DNA of 64,000 nucleotides from assembly GCF_023898315.1 (NCBI RefSeq), contig NC_064618.1:189277548-189341547 (forward strand), given 5' to 3'. A program made the translations under genes and the position numbers. Under the pieces are notes generated by a model. That model was not told where the DNA came from, ran no database searches, and worked only from the letters and a program-made list of their open reading frames with translations. Numbering within the stretch: position 1 is the stretch's first letter; each line of letters begins with the position of its first letter. Origin of the DNA: Schistocerca nitens (taxonomy: Eukaryota > Arthropoda > Insecta > Orthoptera > Acrididae). Of the stretch, positions 1 to 12,075 are shown one piece after another.

Positions 1-342
1 GTGTTAATTCGTATAGATTATAGAGCAATACGTATGTCTGTTACATTTTACTGTTACGGGATTTTACAATACTTCTTACCTTCTTGATTGAAGATTCCTA
101 TTAATGTTCATGCTCTTCAGTCATCCCATAAAAATTCTGCAGTTGTCATACTTTTATTTGCTACTTTAGGACGTTGTCGATTTAGAGTGTCTTCCCTGTG
201 TCTCCAAAATAAATAACAAATGCAAAATATATTTTGTAAAATTGTGTATCGTTTACATTCCACCCTCAGTTGCATATTTGCACAGTAAAAACACACAGCT
301 GACAAAGGAAAGCAAACGCTGTATAAATATTTTGTTAATGTC
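1..342. other. anonymous AT-rich sequence
   Basis: No gene, repeat family or RNA gene is recognisable here. Short open frames lack conserved motifs. Confidence 0.5.
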
Positions 343-541
343 AAAAATGGTTCAAATGGCTCTAAGCACTATGGCACTTAATATCTGTGGTCATCAGTGT
401 CCTGGACTTAGAACTACTTAAACCTAACTAACCTAAATACATCACACACATCCATGCCTGAGGCAGGATTTGAACCTGCGACCGTAGCAGCAGCACGGTT
501 CCAGACTGAGGGGCCTAGAGCCGCTCGGCCACAGCGGCCGG
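343..541 (-). mobile_element. tRNA-derived SINE (family A)
   Basis: This is a minus-strand copy of the main SINE of this window. The tRNA-like head, with an internal B-box-like GGTTCAAATCC, lies at the right end. The tail, which reads GAGCCATTTGAACCATTTTT on the minus strand, lies at the left end. Flanks TTGTTAATG and TTGTAAATA may be a decayed target duplication. The head is a Pol III promoter relic, not a functional tRNA gene. Confidence 0.85.
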
Positions 542-2640
542 TTGTAAATAGCAATACGGTTGCTGAATTCTCCCACGATGAATATGTCGGCCACAGTGAG
601 AGTGAAAAATAAGTCTGACAAAGATTCCTATTGCAGTTCACAGACGAATAAGAAATGGATAAGTACGATTCATCACGAAGTATAAAAGCTATCAGCAACT
701 TGCTCCTCGTTGATAGACGGAAACGTCTCTTTTTATAACAGAGGCATGAAATAAACGAAAATAAAATAAATTGAGGTAAGTGCCAATAAGACATAATGTC
801 ATCAAAAGAGAGAGGGACACCAGAAATTGAAAACAAAACAAACTTCAAATTGTCTGGCTATGATTTTTTTGGATGTCGTACTCAGATTTGAATGTATGGT
901 TTTCGTTTGAAGACAGCAGAGAACTGTGAAGTTACTGGGGCGTCTGTTAGTAGTAGAAATTGCTTTCAGGTATCATTCATGGATCAGCTATATGGGTGAA
1001 GGTCACTTGCAATATTCAGACAGACAGTGATTCTTTTCAAAATTTAACGTGATGTGAGAACTGTTTTGTTGGGTTTTTTAATGTTCAACACCACACATTT
1101 TGATGTCAAGGTTGTATTTGATTTCTTTTGTGTAAGTATAATTTCTTAAGACAGTGGAGCCATCGTAGACTGTGATATTAAATGTTATCGTTGAGTAAGA
1201 ATAACAACTCAAAACTGCCTTAATAACAGAGGACATACTGTCGCGAGAGATTCCACAACCGTTACATTTTTAAAATATTTATTGTGACTATCTCAGTATG
1301 GACACACTTGGCAACTGGTTTAGATGAGCATCTACTGATCTCATTAAGCATGAGGTGTGAGAAGTGAAATTTTTTTAGAAAAGGGTATAATCATAAGTTG
1401 CAACATAAAAAGAACAGCACTAGAGGACATTTGTGACAGCATTCCGTGGCATCAAGCATAGTTGTTAATGAGTTCTTAAGATGACCATTAAGTGTGATAG
1501 ATAGCTAGTTCTTATAAAGTGTCTCTATTTGAAACTGAGACTGTAATAAGAAATATTCAAAAACTATCTGTTGGTCATAAAAGGTATCAGAAATGTTTAT
1601 GTTGGGTGATGGGGTCGCGTACTACGATGATTAGGCTATCGGTGTCTTACCACAATGAAGAACAGTTGGTCGTTGTGCTTTTTGTCATGAAAGATCTTTC
1701 AGATTGGGATGGCACACTGTAAATTAATTTGTAATGCTTCGTAAAAAAGAAAAAAAAAATATGTCACGCAAAAAACATCCAGCTATTAAATTACGAAGTT
1801 ATTATTCACTATTTATGCATTCATTTTGAAGCAAATCGTTATTGACAGTAACGTGAAACAAATTATAGACAGTCTAAGAGTGGAGAAATGACTGTCGAAG
1901 GTCGTTGCTATCAACAGTCTTAGATCTGTGCTTAAATTCCTGCACGTTTATTGTCACCATAGGCAACACAATTTAAACTTTTCTTGGGTGTTTTGATGGA
2001 AGGCTCTAGGAAAAAGGGAGTATACGTATATCATGGTAGCTGCATTTAAACGGGAAGGTATATCTGCGGGTACAGTACTTTTACTGGATAGCTTTGTTCT
2101 TAGTGTCTCTGTAGCGAGGCGGTTCGGTTTCCAACCGAAGACTGCTGGAACTGTGAGCACGTGAGTGTATATCTCTGTTTATCGGCTCGCTGTATGCGGG
2201 AGGTGCTTCCAGGAGCAGTTTAGCTGTACGGCGCTTCGACACGAGCGCTCGCACGTTAGAGGAGCTTCGCTCAATATCCGGGCGCTGTTATCGAGATTTC
2301 CCACGTACACCCGAGGGATTCGCTACGGTGCTTCCGTAACGCGACCGATGCCTCCCACAGCACTCGTTAAACTCAAAACGAATCGGCGTGACCTTAATGA
2401 CGCCTCATCGATGGAGTCCTGACGGCAGTTACAACAAACCAAACGTACGTGTGAAGAAAGATATGTTGAACTGAAAGTTTTCAGCGCAGGGATAAATAAA
2501 CCATTCCACTGGGAATCCTCTATTAATGAAATTTTCTGGGTATGTGATCGCACTGTCAATATTCCAAAATTCTCACGTTTCGACCACTGTTACAAATGAC
2601 CTTCCTCAGGATGTCTTTCTTAGGGCTAAATGAGATGAGT
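542..2640. other. anonymous sequence, GC-richer from about 2050 to 2450
   Basis: No gene or repeat family is recognised. The 2050-2450 part is richer in CpG and carries short open frames, but they contain no domain motif and no convincing splice structure, so no gene is called. Confidence 0.4.
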
Positions 2641-2970
2641 TCTAATTAGACTTGGCCACTGCTTCTATGTTTCGATACAGTATATCGATATGTGGAACTG
2701 TTTCAGTGTTTCGGAACGGCAGTGGTTCACTGTTTCAAAACAGTGGTGTTTCATTTCGCCCCTGTCTGGACAACCGGACCAGATTCGATCTCGAGCCTGA
2801 CACAGAAACTGTATCGTTGTTTCAAAATAAGGCTGTTTCAGTCCACTTGTGCTTGGAACGGTCTAATTCTATCGAAACAATGATGTTTCATTCCGCTCTG
2901 TGTCGGACGAGATTCGGGCTCGGCACAGGTACTGAAACACAACATATCACTTCATGAAACACTTTCAAGA
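2641..2970. repeat. segment rich in the TGTTTCA motif
   Basis: TGTTTCA occurs at 2699, 2731, 2747, 2818, 2834 and 2884, and the reverse complement occurs near 2933 and 2956. A forward frame stays open across 2652-2957 but has low-complexity composition and no known domain. The segment may be the terminal part of a DNA transposon; this is inference and the family is unknown. Confidence 0.4.
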
Positions 2971-3870
2971 CTGTCGAAATCTTTTTGACAAGCAATAGCA
3001 TGAAGCTTAAGATATCCGAAAATAAAGCTTCGTTTCTAGCTGACTGTCCTATTACGAAATGGCGTAACATCTGCTTTATAAACACTAACCAAACAACAGA
3101 ACAACGCATGCTATTCACATTCATAATAATAAATATGTGAAAATCATTCAGTTAAATTACAGTTTTTTATAACATACGCTACACTGTTCATGTACAGTAA
3201 TCACATTAAGAAACACAAGTAAGCCTACAACATTTTGAATAAGAAAAGGCATAAAGTGACAGTTATTAGACATATACATAAATTTGATGTAGGTATAATT
3301 GCAAGCAATCTGTTTGACGTATCACTGAAAGTGTAATGGTGAACGGGAAGGGCTGGGAAGCATGGTGAATTTATAGTAACGGTTCGAAACACCTTGAAAG
3401 ACAAAATTTTTTTCTGTTATATATTTATTCGAATTATTTGGCGTTATTTGTGAGTCTATAGTAACTGTGCCTATTATCCAAAATGATTCCCTTTGTGTGC
3501 ATGGAAATTAGCAGGATGGGTATATTACCCATACTAACGGAATGTGGGAATCCCAGAAGCATATCCGTTGTTTCTGAAGTTTGCTCCCACCTCCAGTTCC
3601 GTTCGTGGTGGTTCTTCTGTCTTCAGCTATGGCTTTCCTCAGCCAATTGAAAAGTATGAAAGTCACACGACACATTTGCTGCAGGAAATACGAAACTGCC
3701 AAGACGCCTATGTGATAGTTTCATACTTTCTGCGACATGATTAGCGCTCTCGCACCTCATCTGTGTTTATATGCACATACTTGTACAGTAGAATTCAAGA
3801 TGATAAAATGTGTAGGTTTATTAGATTACAAAACACAAAATGTAATGACAAGGCAAGCATTTAACACTGG
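2971..3870. other. anonymous AT-rich sequence
   Basis: Nothing recognisable is present; short overlapping frames on both strands have no conserved features. Confidence 0.4.
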
Positions 3871-3990
3871 TTAAGTGAATAATCTGACTGCATGAATTCT
3901 GAACAGTACAAACAGCCTGTATAATGAATTTTGACATAAAACCTACTATAATTAGTTTTTCAAAAGTGATCCCAGATCCCAGAAATAAAA
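3871..3990. repeat. direct repeat, copy 1 (SINE-empty site)
   Basis: This 120-bp segment recurs at 4258-4591 with only scattered substitutions. Here the sequence CAGCCTGTATAATGAATT runs uninterrupted, so this copy shows the state before the SINE inserted in copy 2. Confidence 0.8.
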
Positions 3991-4257
3991 CTGATACACA
4001 ACGCAGAAAAATCTAAATGCTTCTGAATGACATATGATGGCCCTGATTGAATATAAAACATTGTCTTTACCTCTATTCTGCGCAAATCTAGATAACGCGT
4101 TGCAGTACTGCTCCGTCTTGCGCGCCACTACGCTAAAGCTGCAAATTACTGTATCTACACAGAGATACTCGATAGATGCAATTAGTTCTCTGTTAGTTGC
4201 CAGTAGAAGCATTCTCAGAACTCACTTGGTTCCTTTTCTACTTTTGAAAAATAATGG

Positions 4258-4591
4258 TAAAGTGAATAATCTGACTGCAAGAATTCTGAACAGTACAAAC
4301 AACCTGTATAAAAAAAATGGATCAAATGGCTCTGAGCACTATGGGACTTAACTGCTGTGGTCATCAGTCCCCTAGAACTTAAAACTACTTAAACCTAACT
4401 AACCTAAGGACATCACACACATCCATGCCCGAGGCAGGATTCGAACCTGCGACCGTAGCGGTCGCGCGGTTCCAGACTGTAGCGCCTTTAACCGCTCGGC
4501 CACTCCGGCCGGCAACCTGTATAAAGAATTTTGACATAAAACCTACTATAACTAGTTTTGCAAAACTGATCACAGATCCGAGAACTAAAAA
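4258..4591. repeat. direct repeat, copy 2 (SINE-filled site)
   Basis: This is the second copy of the 3871-3990 segment, split by a SINE. The 13-bp target duplication CAACCTGTATAAA lies at 4300-4312 and 4513-4525. Similarity to copy 1 ends soon after 4591, so these are two copies of a short dispersed or locally duplicated unit. Confidence 0.8.
4313..4512 (-). mobile_element. tRNA-derived SINE (family A)
   Basis: Full-length minus-strand copy with the tRNA-like head at the right end and the family tail at the left. It is flanked by a perfect 13-bp duplication. The matching empty site is 390 bp upstream in the paralogous segment. Confidence 0.92.
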
Positions 4592-5199
4592 TTGTAAGAG
4601 AAAGGCCGGTGAAAAATAGCGTGGCAATAATAAATGGGTCATTTCAATGTAGTTGCCTTATAATTCCTCTTCACGCAAATAAAAGACTCCATTATATTTC
4701 CTCCTCCTCAGATCAGTTAAAAGTACATAATCATCCTAATTAAACACATCGATAAATTGAGACTTCACATTTGAAACATAACATTACAACTGCTTCCTCA
4801 CTACTAACATAGCTAACAACTATCTGCCACTGCGCCTACGCCCGCGTCAAAGATGATAATCTACCCCGCGATACAGCTTGCAAGATCGCTGCTCCCTCTT
4901 ATGTATCAACTTGAGAGTAAAGATATGACATTATTGTAAATCGATTAATAATCAAATGACACCTATTAACACTAGTGCAGGAAGCTGTTCTCCTTACCGT
5001 TTTTCTCATTTAGCGGTTAGCACAACACACTGAAGAAGACTGTTTACAACACGACTGAACTGTTGTGGAATTTTACATGCTGACAATGCTGTCACGCACG
5101 ACGAAAAATTTTGTTGACAGCAGAATCACTGATTTGGAATATGAGGGTAAGATTGTGAACAAATATTCGAGACTCACTCAATAAATAAACATACAAATA
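4592..5199. other. anonymous AT-rich sequence
   Basis: No recognisable gene or repeat up to the mariner boundary. Confidence 0.4.
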
Positions 5200-5201
5200 T
5201 A

Positions 5202-6528
5202 CGAGGGACACTCCAAAAGAAATGAACACTATTTTTGTAAAAATACAGTTTTCATTCTGCGTGTGTGAATGTTTTACAGTGTGTAGATACATCCTCTCCA
5301 CTTGTTTTCAAACTTAGTTCAACCTGTTATAGCATGTCTTCAAGATGGCTGCTACAGTTGACGTTCGTCAGAAGCAACATGCTGTCATAGAATTCCTGTG
5401 CTGTGAAAACGAGACGGTGGGAAACATCCACAAGAGGTTTAACAAGGTGTAGCGAGATGCTGCTGTCAATCGCAGTACAGTTAGTCGGTTGGAAAAAAGG
5501 TTACGTGATGAAAGCGGGCACGGTAATATTGAGGATTGTCCTTGCAGCGGCAGGCCTCGTACTGCACACACTCCAGACAATGTGCAGAGAGTTAACGACT
5601 TGGTGACTGCTGACAGACGCATCACAGTGAACGAATTGTCATGCTACGTTGGAATAGGGGAAGGAAGGTTTTGCAAAATACTGAAAGTGTTGGCGGTAAA
5701 AAAAGGTTTTTGCCAGGTGGGTTCCCAGGATGTCGACAGTGGCTCAAAAAAAAAAAAAAAAAAAAAAAAAACGGTATGCAGCGAACTTTTGGAATAGTAT
5801 GAGAACGGTGAAGATGAATTTCTTGGAAGAATTGTGACAGGTGATAAAACATGGCTCCATCATTTTTCACCAGAGACGAAGAGGCAATCAATGAAGAGGC
5901 ATCATGCAAAGTCACCCAAGAAAAAAAATTCAAAACCACACCTCCTGCTGGAAAAGTTATGGCTACGGTGTTTTTCGATTCCGAAGAACTCTTGCTTGTG
6001 GACATCATCCCATGTGGAACCACAATAAATTCTGAAGCATATGTGACGATATTGAAGAAACTACAAGCTCGACTGAGTCGTGTTCGACCACATTGGCAAA
6101 AGCAGGATGTTCTGCTGTTGCACGACAATCCATGGCCACAAGTCTGTCAAAAAACCATGGAAGCGATCACAAAACTCGGATGGACAACACTGAAACACCC
6201 GACTTGCAGTCCTGACCTGGCTCCATTTGACTATCATCTCTTTGGGAAACTGAAAGAGTCTCTTCGTGGAACAAGGTTTGAAGATGATGACTCCCTTGTG
6301 CACACTGTCAAACAGTGGCTCCAACAGGTTGGTCCAGAATTTTACTGTGCTGGTATACAGGCGCTGGTTCCAAGATGGCTTAAGGCAATTGAGAGGGATG
6401 GAAATTATGCGGAGAAATGAAAATATTGTTCCTAAAGGATGTATCTACACACTGTAAGATTTTCAAACATGTAGAATAGAAGACGGATTTAAAAAAAATA
6501 GTGTGCATTCCTTTTGGAGTGACCCTCG
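5202..6528 (+). mobile_element. mariner transposon, 1.33 kb
   Basis: Both ends are visible. The left terminus begins CGAGGGACACTCCAAAAG and the right terminus is its inverted counterpart ending GGAGTGACCCTCG. A TA dinucleotide flanks each side at 5200-5201 and 6529-6530, as expected for mariner target duplication. The length is typical of a complete mariner, but the transposase gene inside is disabled. Confidence 0.93.
5345..6420 (+). pseudogene. mariner transposase pseudogene
   Basis: The natural start is the ATG at 5345. The N-terminus (MAATVDVRQKQHAV) and helix-turn-helix region are recognisable. A TAG interrupts near codon 36 and a second TAG lies near 5797. The A-run at 5746-5771 replaces what is normally a mixed A-rich stretch, and the frame changes again near 5925. 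From 5851 to the stop at 6420 a 189-residue frame is open. Catalytic aspartates are still readable: TGD in TGDKTWLH (the next residue is K where mariners have E), LLLHDN, and DYHLF after SPDLAPF. It cannot make an active enzyme. Confidence 0.92.
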
Positions 6529-6584
6529 TACGATGTGCAGTCACATTAACGTGACAACTTGTGAAAAGCGTGAATAACCACATT

Positions 6585-6926
6585 TTACAGCGCGAGACAA
6601 GAAGGAAGAATGTCAATGAGGTTCTGGGAGATACCGGCAGGTATGTGGAGCCATGCCGACTCCAGTCCCGTGGCCATCTGGGCTAACGTTTTGGTTGATA
6701 ATCCAAGGTGTGGACAGCCCGATCGAGGTGGTCCCACAGATTCTCCATTGGGTTTAAATCCGACGAGTTTCATGACCAGGGAGTACGGTAAACTGATCTT
6801 GGTGCTCTTCGATTTCAGCAATGCACATCCACTGCAACCTGTGTGACATGTTGCATTGTCCTGCTGGTAGATGCCATCGTGCCGTTGGAAGGCAAACCAT
6901 CCGATGGGGCATAAAACGTGTGTCAT
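6585..6926 (-). pseudogene. Tc1-like transposase C-terminal remnant
   Basis: On the minus strand the peptide IYQQDNATCHT matches the second catalytic D motif of Tc1 transposases. SDLNPMENLWDHLDRAV, read in a neighbouring frame, matches the third catalytic block. The C-terminal LESAWLHIPAG block follows. Frames shift between these pieces, so this is a decayed relic with no start codon. Confidence 0.8.
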
Positions 6927-7409
6927 CTGCTAAAACCCACCTACTGCCCCTCAGTGGACGTCTAGCTGCAGTACTGGAGTGAAAATTCCAGACTACATCG
7001 CCGATGAAAAGCGGTTAGTATACGTGCATTTAGCCTGCTACCGAGATCCATACGCAGCAACGTTCGTTAAACAGTCTCGAAGAGATAACGTTGGTATCCC
7101 CTCGGCTCATTTGGATGGTCAGCAACATTTGCTCGTCTCTTCGTTCGTACACATGTCCACAGCCGTCGTCCACATCTGTCATCTAGGCCCGTGGTACACA
7201 TTGTTGCCTTGGCACTGATTTTGGATAACAACATTTAGCAATGCATTATATATTTTAACCATGGCGACACGTGAACAATTTGCAAACATAGCCGTTGCGG
7301 ATATCCTTCCACCCTTGGCTCAATGATCATGTCCTTCTGGACGTCAGATAAATATCTCCGTTTCTCCTCGACTACACTGTTTTCCTCATCCCACCGACAC
7401 TCTTTATAT

Positions 7410-10161
7410 CTATCAGAAGAAAATATCTCGAGACTTCTAATACCAGGCTATGAAATTGTGGGCTATAAAGCCCATAATAAACACGGTATTGCAACACTGA
7501 TCAAGAAAGAACTGGTTGATAATATTGAGGAAATTATGCACCACGAATTTGCCGTGGGAATCAAACTAAACGATATGACTGTGTATAACGTGTACAAGCC
7601 ACCTTCAGAAAAATGGGAACAACCTGTTTTACCTAACCCACAACACCCTGCAGTCATAATTGGCGATTTTAACTCCCACCACCCCAGATGGGGATATCAG
7701 TCTTGCGACAAAGAAGGACTCATGCTGGCAGACTGGGCAGATATAAATAATTATACATTAATATACGATGCAAAAGATACCCCCACCTTCTGTTCAGGAG
7801 CGTGGGGCACAACATCAACGCCCGATCTTTGTTTTGTCTCATCTGGAGAAACTGGAATAGCACTTCCGTCTAAGAGAACTGTACTGAGCCGTATTCCTCG
7901 GAGCCAACACAGACCAGTTATTATAGACCTTGGGATCCAAATACCAGTAATAAAGAGCCCCCCTATAGCCCGCTGGAACCTCAGGAAGGCTAACTGGGTT
8001 AAGTTTAAAGATACCATTGAAAATAATGTAAACAGAATTCCCCCAATTCCAGAAAATTATGACAGATTTACGAAGTTAATTATTAAAGCGGCACATAACT
8101 CAATACCAAGAGGAGCGCGGAAAGAATACATCCCATGCTGGACAAAGGAGTGCGAACAACTACTCGATGAATATAACAAAACAGAGAATCCAGAACTAGG
8201 AGAACAGCTCATAAGAGCTATGGACGAGGAACGCAAACAGAGATGGCAAAAGCGGATGGAACAAATGGACTTTACGCACTCCTCACAGAAGAGCTGGAGT
8301 CTACTGAGGAAACTTGGCGGAGCACAATTCAAGGGACGGAACATCAATAATAAAATGACCCCTAACAAGATATGCTCTTCTATACTACAAACATCCAGAA
8401 TCCATGCCTCCGCCTCGAAGAAAAAAGAACTGCACCAACTGATGAACGAAGAGCTAGATGCAAGCGAGGAGGAAGCAGGTTTAGCGAACTGGGTAACACA
8501 AGAAGAGATAAATATAGCACTAAAGAAAATGTCACCTGGTAAAGCAGCTGGCTGTGACGGCCTTCTTCCAGAATTCTTGAAGAACTTCGGGCCAAAGGGA
8601 AGAGCATGGCTGTCTTCTCTTTTCTCTAATATCATAGATACCAGCCGGTTACCAAAGCAATGGAAAAACGCACAAGTCATAGCCATCCAGAAACCAGGGA
8701 AAACAGGAGAGAATGCTAAAGATTATAGACCGATATATTTATTGTGCACCACTTACAAGCTGTTTGAACGAGTCATCCTAGGCAGAATAGAAAGTAAAAT
8801 AGAAGCTGCTCTTCCCCCAGAGCAAGGCGGTTTTCGAAAAGGAAGAGATTGTTGCGACCAAGTTCTCGCCCTAACCACTTTCATTGAAAGAGGTTACCAA
8901 AACAAAAAGAAAACGGGCATGGTATTATTAGATCTCACCTCAGCATACGACACCGTATGGACAAAAGGGATACTGTATAAACTGTCAAAAGTCGTGAAAT
9001 GCAAGAAGATCATAGATCTAGTCAGAAATATGTTGATAAACAGGAGATTCAAGGTATCTCTGAATGGGAAAACAAGCAGCTACAGGACACTACAAAATGG
9101 TCTCCCCCAAGGGTCTGTGCTGGCTCCATGCCTTTTCAATTTATACATAGCGGACATCCCAAACCTGGAATCTCGTTCTTTTATGTATGCAGATGACATC
9201 GCTATCGCGGCTCACGCCAACACTTTCGAAGAACAGGGATCTGGAACGACTACAACAATATTATGACAACTGGCACCTCAAAGTAAATCCGACTAAATCC
9301 GTGGCATCAATAATGCACTTGTGTAACAAAGATGCAAATCGTGAGCTAAAAGTGCAAATAAAAGGTAAATTGTTGAAAAACGATAGAACGCCAAAATATC
9401 TGGGTGTTAAGCTAGATCGCACTCTCACATATAAGAGCCACCTGTACGAAGTCGCCCAAAAAATGAAAACAAGAAACAACATCATAATGAAACTGGCAGG
9501 AACAACCTGGGGATGTTCCACTGAAACTCTACGCACATCAGCACTGGCACTTCTGTATAGTGTAGCGGAATATTGCGCACCCGTCTGGGCCCGCAGTAGG
9601 CATGTCAGATATATTGATGTGCAACTTAACGAGACAATGAGGCTCATAACAGGAACAGTAAGACCCACCCCGAAACCTTGGCTGCCCGTCCTTGCCAATA
9701 TCGAACCACCCTCGATTAGACGTGAAAGAGCAATCCAGAGGTACAAAGAAAAGTTCAGGGACCTACCTCCTCCCCCTGACAGATTGATGTCAAGAAATCC
9801 CTTCTGGAAAGAACTCAAACAACAGATTGATATCGATAACCTGTGGAAACAGCAATGGCAGGAAAGCAAAGCGAATAACAGTTTCCTTATTGAGGACCCA
9901 TCTCAACGAGTTCCAGGCTTCCAACTCCAACGTAGAGTGTGAGTAACTCTAAATCGTCTGCGGACAGGTGTTGGTCGGTGCGGATATTTGTTGAAAAAGT
10001 GGGGTTTCTCCCGGGACCCCAATTGTGAGTGTGGAGAGAGTCAAACCATGCAGCATATAGTTGAGTGCGACGTACACGGACTTAAGGGAGGAAATCTGAT
10101 GGACATACATGTGATAAGTGACCAAGCACTTTTGTGGCTGGAAACCCTGAAAATTTTATTG
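7410..10161 (+). pseudogene. LINE endonuclease-reverse transcriptase pseudogene
   Basis: The main frame reads to 9266 and continues in another frame to 9942, so one frameshift lies near 9230. A TGA at 9940-9942 stands where TGG (W) is expected, and the same frame reads on to 10161. The endonuclease begins mid-domain and shows GDFNSHHPRWG, TPDLCFV and SQHRPVII. Reverse transcriptase blocks include KAAGCDGLLPEFLK, PEQGGFRKGRDCCDQ, LLDLTSAYDTVW, NGLPQGSVLAP and the catalytic FMYADD at about 9180-9195. The C-terminal cysteine/histidine cluster CECGESQTMQHIVEC follows the TGA. Most of the protein is readable, so the insertion is fairly recent. Confidence 0.9.
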
Positions 10162-10256
10162 TAAATCATTGTTAATGTTAATTTAAATTTTTATGTTGAT
10201 GTTTGTAGGTGTATCACGCTTTGCCTGTAGCTGAACGAGAAATAAAAAATAATAAA
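7410..10256 (+). mobile_element. jockey/CR1-like LINE, 5'-truncated
   Basis: This non-LTR retrotransposon is flanked by the 9-bp duplication TCTTTATAT at 7401-7409 and 10257-10265. It starts inside the endonuclease domain, as expected for 5' truncation during target-primed reverse transcription. It ends with an A-rich stretch containing AATAAA-like signals. It lies inside the Tc1-like element, so it is younger than that element. The clade is inferred from protein motifs; a phylogeny would be needed to fix it. Confidence 0.9.
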
Positions 10257-10501
10257 TCTTTATATACCCTCCATTGCTAGTATAGCCACCTACCGTCTGT
10301 GTGTCGTTATTCCATATTGACGTCGAACACAGGCAGCGGTCACCCTCATCTGACTGAGCTCCCTATGTAGTGAAGACAGAGGCTAACGAAAATAATTGAA
10401 ACTTTTGGAAATGTTAGATAACAACATTGCAAAGAGTGTTACTAATCTGTTCTATTAAAGTTTACGTAAACGAACACTCTGAGGTCTCAGTTACCATGAT
10501 A

Positions 10502-11677
10502 CACCATGTGATCAAAAGTATCCGGACACCCCCTAAAAATACGATTTTCATATTAGGTGCATTGTGCGGCCACCTACTGCCAGGTGCTCCATATCAGTGA
10601 CCTCAGTAATCGACATCGTGAGGGAGCAGAATGGGGCGCTCCGCAGCACTCACGGTCTTCGAACGTGGTCAGCTGACTGTGTGTCACTTGTGTCATACGT
10701 TTGTACGCGAGGCTTCCACACTCCTAAACATCTCTAGCTCCATTGTTTCCGATGTGGTAGTGAAGTGGAAACGTGAAGGGACATGTACAGCACAGAAACG
10801 TACAGGCCGACCTCGTCTGTTGACTGAGACGGCCGGCAGTTGAAGAGGGTCGTAATTTGTAATAGGCAGACATCTGTCCAGACCATCACATCATCCGGAT
10901 CCACTGCAAGTACTATGACAGTTAGGCGGGAGGCGAGAATACTTGGATTTCATGGTCGAGTGGCTGCTCGTAAGGCACACCACGCCAGTAAATGCCAAAC
11001 GACGCTTCGTGTAAGGAGCGTAAACACTGGACGATTGAACAGTGGAAAAAATTTTGTGGGGTGACGAATCACTGTACACAATGTGGCGACCCGATGTCAG
11101 GGTGTGGGTATCGCCAATTCCCCTTGAACGTCATCTGCCAGCATGTGTAGCGACAACAGTAAAATTCAGAGGCGGTGGTGTTAGGGTGTAGTCGAGCTTT
11201 TCATGGAGTGAACAACCCTTGTTGTTTTACGTGGCACTTTCTTGCTTCCCACTGTTGAAGAGCAATTCGGGGATGGCGACTGCATCATTCAATACGATCG
11301 AGCACTGGTTCATGATGCACGGTCTGAGACGGAGCGATTACACGACAGTAACATCCCTGTAATGGACTGGCCTGCGTAGAGTCCTGACCTGAATCCTACA
11401 GAACACCTTCGGTATGTTTTGGAAGGCCGATTTCGTGTCAGGCCTCACCGAACGACATCGATACCTGTCCTCAGTGCAGCACTCCGTGAGGAATGGGCTG
11501 CTATTCTCCAAGAAACCTTCCAGCACCAGGTTGAACGTATGCCTGCGAGAGTGGAAGCTGTCATCAAGGCTAAGGGTGGGCCATCACCATACTGAATTCC
11601 AGCATTACCGATGGAGAACGCCACGATGTTGTAAGTCATTTTCAGCCAGGTGTCCGGATACTTTTGATCATATAGTA
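10502..11677 (+). mobile_element. Tc1-like transposon, 1.18 kb
   Basis: The inverted termini contain GATCAAAAGTATCCGGACAC at 10511-10530 and its complement at the right end. TA dinucleotides flank both ends (10500-10501 and 11678-11679). The length fits a complete Tc1-type element. Confidence 0.9.
10631..11595 (+). pseudogene. Tc1-like transposase pseudogene
   Basis: The reading starts MGRSAALTVFERGQ with a paired-type N-terminal domain that includes TGRPRLLTE. It stops near 10843 and continues in other frames. Recognisable blocks are WGDESLYTMW (first catalytic D), IIQYDRAPVHD (second), and SPDLNPTEHL (third region) after a frame change. At least three frame changes and several stops make it non-functional. 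Confidence 0.88.
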
Positions 11678-11679
11678 TA

Positions 11680-12064
11680 TGTCCGCTCGAAGAAACTACG
11701 TTTGGAGATCAACGTTCGGTTTCTGATTCTTACTTTCGGAAGCGTACACAATTCCACAGTATGAATAAACGGTAGTAGCATGAAGCGTGTGAGTTCGTGC
11801 TCGCTCTGGTACTGATTCACTTATCCAACAAGACCTACGATTTAGGGTTGAACAAACTGATGAAGACTGTTGACTAAATTTTGGCCCAACGCGTCTCGTC
11901 CTTCAAAACGTGAACTACTGTAATACATTTGCGATATGGTTCCCAAACAGCTAACCATTCATCATAAGTAACAAACATTTCGCATTCAAAATTTATTTAA
12001 ACAGCTAAGGTGATACGTTTCAGGACAGAATTTTAAAGTGAGTGAAATTTGAAAATATCATTTT
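11680..12064. other. anonymous sequence
   Basis: No recognisable gene or repeat lies between the Tc1-like element and the next SINE. Confidence 0.4.
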
Positions 12065-12075
12065 GAGTCTTAGTC

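Larger units (their letters stand above)
6538..10356 (-). mobile_element. Tc1-like transposon interrupted by a LINE
   Basis: The termini CAGTCACATTAACGTGAC (6538) and GTCACCCTCATCTGACTG (10339-10356) form an imperfect inverted repeat matching at about 14 of 18 positions. The left part carries a transposase remnant. The rest continues to 7409, stops at the LINE and resumes at 10257 with CTTTATATACCCTCC. Without the LINE the element is roughly 1 kb, so it was already deleted internally. No clear TA duplication remains at the ends. Confidence 0.75.

Noticed and set aside
414-848. 144-codon minus-strand frame as a gene
   Set aside because: Its C-terminal part is a translated SINE and the rest has no motif. 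The same SINE peptide pattern recurs at 4385, 14240, 23263 and 49810.
2165-2422. GC-richer frame as a host exon or CpG promoter
   Set aside because: No domain, no consistent splice sites, and an overlapping opposite-strand frame is equally open.
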